Shown here: positions 6,510-11,615 of the stretch, in pieces
Numbering within the stretch: position 1 is the stretch's first letter
How the letters are laid out: every line of letters starts with the position of its first letter
Assembly (NCBI GenBank): GCA_964628835.1
Contig: CAZVME010000090.1
Span: forward strand, 1-11,615
DNA: 11,615 nucleotides
From: JAAGZL01 sp964628835
GTDB taxonomy: Bacteria > Pseudomonadota > Gammaproteobacteria > Chromatiales > Chromatiaceae
Direction: 5' to 3'
The notes under the pieces: model-generated
The model's input: only the letters and a program-made list of their open reading frames with translations
Told to the model about the DNA's origin: nothing
Databases searched by the model: none
Made by a program: the position numbers and the translations under genes

Positions 6510-6525
6510 TTGAAACCGGTTTCAA
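6510..6525 (+). promoter_or_regulatory. Perfect 16-bp LacI-type palindrome abutting the DsrC-like gene's Shine-Dalgarno
   Basis: TTGAAACC is followed directly by GGTTTCAA, with a central CG. The inner 14 bases fit the general LacI/GalR-family operator form TGNAANCGNWWNCA. It ends one base before the AGGAGAG ribosome site (6527-6533) of the gene starting at 6539, so a bound repressor would block elongation, or the RNA arm could influence translation. Confidence 0.5.
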
Positions 6526-6538
6526 CAGGAGAGTTGCC

Positions 6539-6865
6539 ATGTTAGCCAAGCGGATAGATGATCGAGAGGTGGAGTTTAACGATTCTGGTTACATGCTGGA
6601 TTTTGATGAATGGGATGACGAAATTGCCAATGCCCTGGCCGCTGCCGATGACCTTCAACTTACCGGCTGCCACTGGGCAGTGATCAATTATATTCGGGAG
6701 TTTTTCGGCGAGTATGAGGTAACCCCTTCCCAGGTATCCGTGATTAAGGCTGTAGGTGATAGAATGACCGATCATGAGTGTACCGCTAAAACCATGGATG
6801 AGCTGTTTCCGGGGGATGGGTACGACCAGGCATGCAGACTGGCTGGATTGCCAGAGTCCTTTTGA
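6539..6865 (+). CDS. DsrC/TusE-family sulfur-relay protein with CysB but no CysA
   Basis: DsrC and TusE are small cytosolic sulfur carriers: DsrC works with dissimilatory sulfite reductase, TusE in tRNA 2-thiouridine relay. The 108-residue product has the family signatures: GYMLDFDEWDDEIANALA (about 17-34), LTGCHWAVINYIREFFGEY (about 41-59), TPSQVSVIKAVGDRM (about 62-76), LFPGDGYDQACRLAGLP (about 89-105). C99 in ACRLAGLP matches CysB of DsrC. The C-terminal arm ends ESF, three residues short of where the penultimate CysA would stand. Classical DsrC has both and E. coli TusE keeps only CysA, so this is a variant class whose role may be regulatory or single-thiol. Other cysteines are C44 and C81. 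AGGAGAG lies just upstream. It converges with the DUF4124 gene at a 2-bp gap and lacks dsr neighbours. Confidence 0.87.
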   Translation: MLAKRIDDREVEFNDSGYMLDFDEWDDEIANALAAADDLQLTGCHWAVINYIREFFGEYEVTPSQVSVIKAVGDRMTDHECTAKTMDELFPGDGYDQACRLAGLPESF

Positions 6866-6867
6866 TA

Positions 6868-7329
6868 CTAGCTGCAATAGTGCCTGATCAGAGACCTGTG
6901 CCTGTCAATACTCTGTTGAATAGATCTCTTTCTTGCAGGTTTGTAGCCGTTCCTTAACTTGCGCTCCAAGCCGTATTTTTTCTGCCTGTGGTAGTGGCAC
7001 TTCTCATCCATCTTGGTTAATTGTTTCTCTTTTTTTCTGGATTTTCTGAGGCCCTCTCTCTTTCCCCTCTCCAGACGACGTCCGCGTTGTTCATACTGCT
7101 TCAACATGCGTCTTTCACCTGGGCGCAGGATATCACTTAGGGTGTTGTTAGAGGATGGTTTGGTGGTGATTACCACCGGGGTGCTCAGGGTGGCTGCAGT
7201 GCCATGGGGCGGGTTGTCGCCAAAGTGGGTGCCTCCATCCTCATCAACCCATCTCTTGATCTCGCCGCATGGGGCAATGGTAGTAAATAACAGAAGTGAT
7301 AGGGCGCAGCAGAGTATTTGAATATCCAT
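6868..7329 (-). CDS. DUF4124 domain protein, secreted, basic C-terminal half
   Basis: DUF4124 is a short N-terminal domain of unknown function found in many exported gammaproteobacterial proteins. Its signature is a KWVDENG-V-FSD-P-like run, seen here as IKRWVDEDGGTHFGDNPP just after the signal peptide (about 1-21). The 153-residue protein continues with a Thr/Ser-rich linker. A long, very basic, probably helical region follows (about 72-150, many Arg/Lys), with C111 and C152 at its ends that could pair. A strong Shine-Dalgarno (AAGGAG, about 10 bases) supports the ATG. The protein is probably periplasmic; its charge would suit binding to peptidoglycan, outer-membrane or nucleic acid polymers, but that is speculation. 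Its stop is 2 bp from the stop of the converging DsrC-like gene, and its start faces the porin gene across 177 bp. Confidence 0.85.
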   Translation of the reverse strand: MDIQILCCALSLLLFTTIAPCGEIKRWVDEDGGTHFGDNPPHGTAATLSTPVVITTKPSSNNTLSDILRPGERRMLKQYEQRGRRLERGKREGLRKSRKKEKQLTKMDEKCHYHRQKKYGLERKLRNGYKPARKRSIQQSIDRHRSLIRHYCS

Positions 7330-7366
7330 TTCAGTGTTTCTCCTTTAAACTTATGGTGTCCCAATA

Positions 7367-7391
7367 TCGGACGGTATGCAAATGTGTCCGA
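7367..7391. promoter_or_regulatory. Dyads in the divergent DUF4124/porin region
   Basis: TCGGAC and GTCCGA are perfect arms 13 bases apart. A second small dyad, CCACT-TCCT-AGTGG, follows at about 7396-7409. Both are close to the DUF4124 start on minus. They may be regulatory or leader hairpins; there is no direct evidence for either. Confidence 0.3.
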
Positions 7392-7420
7392 GAACCACTT
7401 CCTAGTGGAATATGGGAATT

Positions 7421-7440
7421 AAGCGCAAAAATTTGCGCTT
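7421..7440. promoter_or_regulatory. 20-bp near-gapless palindrome upstream of the porin gene, candidate operator
   Basis: AAGCGCAAA and TTTGCGCTT are perfect nine-base arms around AA. The right arm overlaps the putative porin -35 (TTGCGC, 7433-7438), which is followed after 17 bp by TATGAT (7456-7461). A third dyad, TGATT-CGC-AATCA (7458-7470), covers that -10. The arrangement fits repressor control of an iron-uptake porin, but neither dyad matches the standard Fur box. Confidence 0.5.
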
Positions 7441-7461
7441 GCAAACGTGAGTAATTATGAT
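7433..7461 (+). promoter_or_regulatory. Putative sigma-70 promoter of the porin gene
   Basis: TTGCGC and TATGAT are 17 bp apart. The -10 matches consensus at five of six positions and the -35 at three. Transcription would start near 7468, about 40 bases before the ATG. Confidence 0.45.
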
Positions 7462-7506
7462 TCGCAATCAATGCCAAATAATAAAACACATTTAGGAGTA
7501 TAAAAA

Positions 7507-8760
7507 ATGTGGAGTCCTAATAAGATTAACCGGCTTAAGCCGATAAGTATGGTAGCAGCCTTGGTGGTCGCATCGACGGTGTTTGCAGGCAGTACGGCTG
7601 TTTCTGCTGCTGGTCTGTCCATGGAGCAGCGTCTCCAAATGTTGGAGCAGAACTTCGAGAAGATGCAGAAAAAGATTGAGCAGCAAGGTAAAGTCATTGC
7701 AAAACAGCAAGATACGATTGTTAGGCAGCGTCGCCAGCTACAGAGTCAGATTACAACCGCCACCCAGACGCCGCGTGCGGCCAGTAAAACAGAGTGGTGG
7801 CAGGGTGTGGAGATGAGCGGCGTGATCGAGCTGGAAGCTGGAACCACCGACCCCTATACCGGTGAGCATGAGAGTGATCTGGTAGTGGCAACCGCAGAGA
7901 TCGGCATTGCAGCGCAGATAAATGACTGGGTTGCCGGTGAAATCACCCTTCTATACGAAGAGGATGATACTGACCTGGAAGTGGATGTGGCCACCATAAC
8001 CATCGCCAATGCTGATAAGACCCCGTTCTCCTTTGTTGCTGGTCAGACCTACATACCTTTCGGTGTGTATGAGACCGGCGCCATATCAGACCCGTTGACC
8101 CTGGAACTGGGTGAGACCAGAGAGACCATTGCTCAGGTAGGATTTGAGACCAATGGCTGGTCGGGTTCCATTTTTGCATTTAATGGTGACGTGGATAGTG
8201 ATGCAGAAGACAAACTGGAGCAGTTTGGCGCCAGCTTGGGATATACCACTGAATTTGCTCAAGATGGCAGTGCCACATTTGGTGTCTCGTACATTAGCAG
8301 CCTGGGAGATTCTGATGCCCTCCAGGATGTCCTGATTACCACCGAACCTGGTTCATATACCGGGGGTATGAGCGCGTTTGCCAGTGCCAGCTATGGTTCC
8401 TGGACTGTTATCGGTGAATACCTGACTGCCACTGATGAGTTTGGTATGGGGACTCTTGTTCATAACGGCGATGGCGCCAAGCCCTCGGCCTGGAACCTGG
8501 AAGTCGACTATGAAACCTATCTGTTTGGAGTGCCAATGAGCTTAGCTCTGGCGGTTCAGGGGACCAATCAGGCCTTGGCGCTGGAACTGCCTGAGAGTCG
8601 TGTCCTGTTGGCAGCGTCTGCTGAGATGTATGAAAACACCACCCTGTCGCTGGAGCTGGCCCACGACGAGGACTATAGCAGCGGTGATACCGCTGGCGCA
8701 GTCAGTGGTACCGGCAAGAGTGCGGACACTGTAACCCTGCAGTTGGCAGTGGAGTTTTAA
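7507..8760 (+). CDS. LbtU-family outer-membrane siderophore porin
   Basis: LbtU of Legionella is a TonB-independent outer-membrane protein used for uptake of the siderophore legiobactin; many gammaproteobacteria have relatives. The 417-residue product has a signal peptide (cut near residue 35). A coiled-coil segment follows (about 38-80, LSMEQRLQMLEQNFEKMQKK onward). The rest is a beta-barrel body with the family's typical runs: MSGVIELEAGTTDPYTGEHE, AQINDWVAGEITLLYEEDD, FVAGQTYIPFGVYETGAISD, LTLELGETRETIAQVGFETN. The last residue is Phe (AVEF), the usual barrel-end signal for the BAM machinery. AGGAG lies 8 bases before the ATG. It is a single-gene unit ending at the strong terminator downstream. 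With the FeoC-like gene it points to iron acquisition, though its cargo is unknown. A generic OprP-like or carbohydrate porin is the main alternative. Confidence 0.85.
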   Translation: MWSPNKINRLKPISMVAALVVASTVFAGSTAVSAAGLSMEQRLQMLEQNFEKMQKKIEQQGKVIAKQQDTIVRQRRQLQSQITTATQTPRAASKTEWWQGVEMSGVIELEAGTTDPYTGEHESDLVVATAEIGIAAQINDWVAGEITLLYEEDDTDLEVDVATITIANADKTPFSFVAGQTYIPFGVYETGAISDPLTLELGETRETIAQVGFETNGWSGSIFAFNGDVDSDAEDKLEQFGASLGYTTEFAQDGSATFGVSYISSLGDSDALQDVLITTEPGSYTGGMSAFASASYGSWTVIGEYLTATDEFGMGTLVHNGDGAKPSAWNLEVDYETYLFGVPMSLALAVQGTNQALALELPESRVLLAASAEMYENTTLSLELAHDEDYSSGDTAGAVSGTGKSADTVTLQLAVEF

Positions 8761-8826
8761 TCAGGCAATTAGCATCTGCAGTGTGGGTCTGTAGAGCAAA
8801 ACAGGTAAAGCCATGCCATGGAAGAC

Positions 8827-8866
8827 AAAACGGCCATGCCGGGATTCCGGTATGGCCGTTTTATTG
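8827..8866. terminator. Strong bidirectional rho-independent terminator
   Basis: AAAACGGCCAT-G-CCGG pairs with CCGG-T-ATGGCCGTTTT around GATT: sixteen positions, with one G-U at 8838/8851. TTTTATT follows on plus (8859-8865), and TTTTG on minus. It lies 66 bp after the porin stop and 14 bp past the stop of the minus-strand PilJ-type gene, so it serves both. Confidence 0.93.
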
Positions 8867-8880
8867 TGTGTGGATGGTTG

Positions 8881-9672
8881 TTACTTGGATGCCGGAAGCA
8901 TGGCATACATGCCGGTTATGTCGTTCATGTTCTTCAGGATCTTGTCCAGCATACGTGCAGCCAGATCAGGCACATACTTGCCCTCTTTTAGCTTGTTGCT
9001 GAGTTTGAACATGTCCCAGTAACCAGACACCTTTTTAAGTCCTGTGGCGATCTCTTTGGTGTTCTCCTGCGCCTCTCGCAATTCCGCCAGGGCAGTGGTG
9101 AACTCCTGGCTGGCTATATCGAAGTCCTTGGCATAGAGCTCGTTTTTGATGCCCCAACTGGTGAGCAGGTAGAGATTGCCCATGCGTTGTGACAGCATAC
9201 GCTGGCGTCCCGAGATATTTACCAGATGGCCCTTGCTGGTGCCAGATTGCTTCTCCAGTAGCAGGACTACCTTGTGCGCCGCTATGAGGAGCTGCTCGGC
9301 CCTGCCCCGTAGCGTCACCGCATTTTTGCGATCAACTTTGCCCAAGGCGAGCTTCTTCACTGGAGCCCACAGGTTTTGCATCTGTTTCAGTCCCTTTTTG
9401 GTCGCATCATCACTGGCAAATGCCTTGAGTTGCAGCAACTGTTTTTCGAACAGTTTTATCGCAGCATTAAGCTGCTCGGTTGAGGTGTCGAACCGTATTT
9501 CCTGTCCAATCTGGCAGTAGGATTTTACAATTCTCTGGGTCAGCATTCGCTGGCGTCCTGCCTTGTTGATGGCCTCTCCCATGGACATGTCAGATGCTGC
9601 GAACACCGGTTGCAGCAGCCCCATGGTTATTGCCAGAATTCCTAGTCTGAGAACTACATGTCTTAAGTTCAT
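8881..9672 (-). CDS. Secreted protein with two PilJ-type (type IV pili MCP N-terminal) repeats
   Basis: The PilJ/NarX-like sensor helices carry an N-x-(A/S)-G-(R)-Q-R-M-L-(S/T)-Q-R signature, as in the ligand-binding parts of PilJ and nitrate sensors. It appears twice: NKAGRQRMLTQRIVKSYCQI (about 36-55) and NISGRQRMLSQRMGNLYLLT (about 152-171). The repeats are about 116 residues apart, each followed by long helices, so the protein looks like a tandem four-helix sensor domain. A signal peptide precedes it (MNLRHVVLRLGILAITMGLL, cut near residue 26). No second transmembrane helix, HAMP, kinase or MCP domain follows, so it would be a free periplasmic binding protein. ATG 9672 (263 residues) gives the cleanest signal peptide. 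An ATG four codons earlier (9684) is possible; neither has a strong Shine-Dalgarno. It ends at the shared terminator. Function unknown. Confidence 0.8.
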   Translation of the reverse strand: MNLRHVVLRLGILAITMGLLQPVFAASDMSMGEAINKAGRQRMLTQRIVKSYCQIGQEIRFDTSTEQLNAAIKLFEKQLLQLKAFASDDATKKGLKQMQNLWAPVKKLALGKVDRKNAVTLRGRAEQLLIAAHKVVLLLEKQSGTSKGHLVNISGRQRMLSQRMGNLYLLTSWGIKNELYAKDFDIASQEFTTALAELREAQENTKEIATGLKKVSGYWDMFKLSNKLKEGKYVPDLAARMLDKILKNMNDITGMYAMLPASK

Positions 9673-9861
9673 GCATAACACCATAGATGTTGGTTGAATT
9701 GAGTTAATTGTGCTTATTATTTATCGCCACAAGATCATAATTCGGCACTAAATATATAGCAAATCAGTCAGTTGTTCTGAGCCACATTTGTTGCATCTGG
9801 CTTTGGTCTGAGCAGGGATGGTGCAATATCTTTTTATCCCATAATCAGAGCTATCAATGGT
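9673..9861. other. Intergenic DNA between the PilJ-type gene and the palindromic element
   Basis: This AT-rich stretch must carry the promoter of the minus-strand PilJ-type gene. I found no well-spaced -35/-10 pair and no gene or repeat. Confidence 0.4.
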
Positions 9862-10146
9862 TATTAACCCGGCCCCATAATATAGAGGGTTCAGCCGTTG
9901 TGTGCCTGTCTACAGCAAGGCATCAAAATGCCACTGTAGCACTCCTACAGTAAATTTTGATAATGCAGTCTGTAGGCTGGCACACAACGGCCTTCTTAAT
10001 TTCAATCAATCGGTTAGGGACTTCAAGAATGCCCATGTTCTGCGTTGTGACTCTTGCCAAGGGAGTGATCATTGGCTGCGAGCCACGCCTTGATCAAGAC
10101 CATTCTTGAAGTCCTGAACCCTCCATATTATGGGGCCGGGTTAATA
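9862..10146. mobile_element. 285-bp nested-palindrome element with 33-bp terminal inverted repeats (MITE-like)
   Basis: The left end (9862-9894) and right end (10114-10146) are inverted copies with one difference in 33 bp (A9884 against C10124). They begin TATTAACCCGGCCCCATAAT. Inside are two long hairpins. Hairpin A (9894-9991) has 22 pairs with one T/T mismatch (GCCGTTGTGTGCC and CTACAG arms), then an AT-rich stem and an apical ACTGTAG/CTACAGT stem around CACTC. Hairpin B (10018-10114) has a perfect 14-pair stem, GGACTTCAAGAATG with CATTCTTGAAGTCC, enclosing TGGCT-GCG-AGCCA. The linker is 26 bases. As RNA it would be a three-way junction. There is no transposase or credible ORF. TA at both edges fits a TA-target (IS630/mariner-type) MITE but, TA being palindromic, does not prove it. 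It could instead be a structured RNA or regulatory leader. Confidence 0.8.
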
Positions 10147-10172
10147 TGATGGCAGACGCGCTGGCATCAGGC

Positions 10173-10181
10173 TGTTAAAAT
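10173..10181 (+). promoter_or_regulatory. Extended -10 promoter of glyA
   Basis: TGTTAAAAT is a TG-n-TAAAAT extended -10, five of six matches in the hexamer. No good -35 lies 17 bp upstream (about 10153-10158). The start would be near 10188, leaving a 24-base leader with GGAGAGGGG before ATG 10212. The palindromic element ends about 7 bp upstream of the -35 position, so it borders this promoter. Confidence 0.5.
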
Positions 10182-10211
10182 ACCCAATTTTTCCCGTTGG
10201 AGAGGGGCCTT

Positions 10212-11465
10212 ATGTTCAGCAAAGAGATGCAGGTCAGTGGTTATGATGATGAGATCTGGAGTGCTATTCAGGCAGAAGAGAAGCGGCAGGAAGAGCACAT
10301 TGAGCTGATCGCTTCAGAAAACTACACCAGCCCGCGTGTTATGCAGGCCCAGGGTTCTGTCCTGACCAACAAATATGCCGAGGGCTACCCTGGCAAGCGT
10401 TATTATGGTGGTTGTGAACATGTAGATGTTGCCGAGCAGCTGGCCATTGATCGTGCCAAGGAGCTGTTTGGCGCCGCCTATGCCAATGTGCAGCCCCACT
10501 CCGGTTCTCAGGCGAATGCAGCGGTGTATATGGCCCTATGTCAGCCAGGTGATACCGTTCTGGGCATGAGTCTGGCCCACGGTGGCCATCTGACCCACGG
10601 TGCCAAGCCCAACTTCTCCGGTAAGATCTACAACGCAGTGCAGTACGGACTGAACCCGGATACCGGCGAGATCGACTACGAAGAGGTGGAGCGTCTGGCC
10701 CGCGAACACAAGCCAAAAATGATTGTGGCAGGTTTCTCCGCCTACTCTAGAGTGGTGGACTGGGAACGTTTCCGTAAGATCGCAGATGAGGTCGGCGCCT
10801 ATCTGTTTGTGGATATGGCCCATGTGGCTGGTCTGATTGCAACCGGACTCTATCCCAGTCCAGTGGATATTGCCGATGTGACCACCACCACCACCCACAA
10901 GACCCTGCGTGGTCCCCGTGGTGGCCTGATCCTGGCCAGAGAAAATCCAGAGATTCATAAAAAACTGAATTCTCAGGTATTTCCAGGAACTCAGGGTGGT
11001 CCGCTGATGCATGTGATCGCCGCCAAGGCGGTGGCCTTCAAAGAGGCCATGGAACCGGAATTCAAGGTATACCAGCAGCAGGTCAAGACCAATGCCCAGG
11101 CCATGGCCAAGGTATTCATGGATCGTGGTTACGATGTGGTGTCCAAGGGTACCGATGACCATCTGTTCCTGGTCAGCTTCATCGAGGCTGGTCTAACCGG
11201 TAAGGATGTGGATGCCTGGTTGGGTAAGGCCAATATTACAGTGAACATGAATGCAGTGCCGAATGATCCACAGTCTCCATTCATAACCAGTGGTATCCGT
11301 GTCGGTACGCCGGCCATCACCACCCGAGGTTTCAACGAATCAGATGCAGTGGAACTGGCGGTCTGGATGTGTGATGTGATCGACAGCCGTGGTGATCAGG
11401 CTGTTATCGATCAGGTGAAACAGAAGGCTCTGGATGTGTGCAATAAATACCCTGTTTATAAATAA
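10212..11465 (+). CDS. glyA: Serine hydroxymethyltransferase (PLP-dependent)
   Basis: GlyA converts serine and tetrahydrofolate to glycine and 5,10-methylene-tetrahydrofolate in the cytosol, the main source of one-carbon units. The 417-residue protein is the length of E. coli GlyA and near-identical to it in many blocks: EEHIELIASENYTSPRVMQA (about 27-46), YAEGYPGKRYYGG, ANVQPHSGSQAN, GHLTHG, and TTTTTHKTLRGPRGGLILA with the PLP-binding lysine near 230. FVDMAHVAGLIATGLYP carries the cofactor Asp and His. It closes with TSGIRVGTPAITTRG. The frame is open to a TTG at 10197, but ATG 10212 gives the family's N-terminus (MFSKEMQVSGYDDEIW) and has GGAG 9 bases upstream. nrdR follows after 75 bp, the common gammaproteobacterial order. 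No PurR or MetR site is obvious. Confidence 0.99.
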   Translation: MFSKEMQVSGYDDEIWSAIQAEEKRQEEHIELIASENYTSPRVMQAQGSVLTNKYAEGYPGKRYYGGCEHVDVAEQLAIDRAKELFGAAYANVQPHSGSQANAAVYMALCQPGDTVLGMSLAHGGHLTHGAKPNFSGKIYNAVQYGLNPDTGEIDYEEVERLAREHKPKMIVAGFSAYSRVVDWERFRKIADEVGAYLFVDMAHVAGLIATGLYPSPVDIADVTTTTTHKTLRGPRGGLILARENPEIHKKLNSQVFPGTQGGPLMHVIAAKAVAFKEAMEPEFKVYQQQVKTNAQAMAKVFMDRGYDVVSKGTDDHLFLVSFIEAGLTGKDVDAWLGKANITVNMNAVPNDPQSPFITSGIRVGTPAITTRGFNESDAVELAVWMCDVIDSRGDQAVIDQVKQKALDVCNKYPVYK

Positions 11466-11483
11466 GGATCTGAGGCATGGGGT

Positions 11484-11519
11484 CAAGGTGAAAATAAACC
11501 TTGGCCCTTGGCCCTTGTC
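11484..11519 (+). repeat. Three tandem heptamers and a small hairpin in the glyA-nrdR gap
   Basis: CCTTGGC, CCTTGGC and CCTTGTC follow one another at 11499-11519. CAAGG (11484-11488) can pair with any of the three CCTTG arms, around a ten-base AT-rich loop for the first. It lacks a T-run, so it is not a standard terminator, and glyA and nrdR may be co-transcribed. Confidence 0.5.
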
Positions 11520-11540
11520 CCTGATACCCAGGTCTTAATC

Positions 11541-11615
11541 ATGCGTTGCCCATTTTGCGGTGCACAGGACACCAAGGTGATCGACTCGCGTCTGTTTGGC
11601 GAGGGCGATCAGGTG
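11541..11615 (+). CDS. nrdR: NrdR, repressor of ribonucleotide reductase genes (5' end only)
   Basis: NrdR is an ATP-cone, zinc-ribbon repressor that binds NrdR boxes upstream of nrd operons and senses the ATP/dATP level. Only the first 25 codons are present. They read MRCPFCGAQDTKVIDSRLFG, the conserved start of the family, with the first zinc-ribbon pair CPFC (C3 and C6). The full family length is about 150 residues, so the rest lies beyond the right edge. The ATG at 11541 fits the family start exactly; the ribosome site is weak (AGGT about 8 bases upstream). Its place directly after glyA and on the same strand matches the conserved glyA-nrdR order of gammaproteobacteria. Confidence 0.96.
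   Translation, partial: MRCPFCGAQDTKVIDSRLFGEGDQV

Noticed and set aside
7441..7500. Fur box upstream of the porin gene
   Set aside because: The AT-rich stretch contains GTAATTATGATT, but the alignment to the standard Fur consensus is too poor to claim.
9902..10093. Plus-strand frame of 63 codons inside the palindromic element
   Set aside because: It runs through both arms of the hairpins; its composition is explained by the inverted repeats and it has no ribosome site.
10160..10176. Sigma-54 type -24/-12 motif before glyA (TGGCAT ... TGTT)
   Set aside because: The GG and GC cores are not at the required ten-base spacing; the extended -10 is a better explanation.
10147..10211. Glycine riboswitch or other known riboswitch in front of glyA
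   Set aside because: No conserved glycine-aptamer motifs, and the probable leader after the extended -10 is only about 24 bases long.

Overview
The window (about 52% GC by eye) looks like chromosome of a gammaproteobacterium. Reasons: a 417-residue GlyA very close to the enterobacterial enzyme and followed by nrdR, an LbtU-type outer-membrane porin, a DUF4124 protein, a FeoC-like iron regulator and a DsrC/TusE-family protein. The last gene, with the CzcA-type metal pump, suggests a relative of sulfur-oxidising or symbiotic lineages; this is inference and no species can be named.

Layout. Bases 1-4386 (all minus strand) are a heavy-metal resistance block. A small secreted His/Cys-rich protein behind a good sigma-70 promoter comes first, then a CzcB-like adaptor, then the first 883 codons of an HME-RND pump that runs off the left edge. 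Adaptor and pump are tightly coupled: the adaptor stop codon lies inside the pump's Shine-Dalgarno sequence. No outer-membrane CzcC-type gene is visible. Bases 4387-4909 are non-coding and hold an inverted pair of REP-like palindromes whose stems differ in sequence but keep pairing. A secreted protein of unknown function (4910-5299) follows, then a run of back-to-back hairpins (5352-5541), a FeoC-like gene (5560-5790) and a 67-residue unknown gene (5917-6120), both genes on minus.

A 418-bp divergent region (6121-6538) carries two perfect 16-bp palindromes. It leads to a DsrC/TusE-family gene on plus that has CysB but stops before CysA. This gene converges, 2 bp apart, with a DUF4124 protein. 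Another palindrome-rich divergent region leads to an LbtU-like porin, which ends at a strong bidirectional terminator. A secreted protein with two PilJ-type repeats faces it on minus.

The most striking object is at 9862-10146: 285 bp bounded by 33-bp inverted repeats with one mismatch and containing two further long hairpins, directly upstream of the glyA promoter. It looks like a MITE-type non-autonomous element or a cloverleaf RNA element. glyA and the first 25 codons of nrdR close the window.

Together the genes form a metal-homeostasis neighbourhood (metal efflux, FeoC-like regulator, siderophore-type porin) beside a housekeeping glyA-nrdR block. The intergenic spaces are unusually rich in palindromes. 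There is no tRNA, rRNA, CRISPR array or transposase gene.
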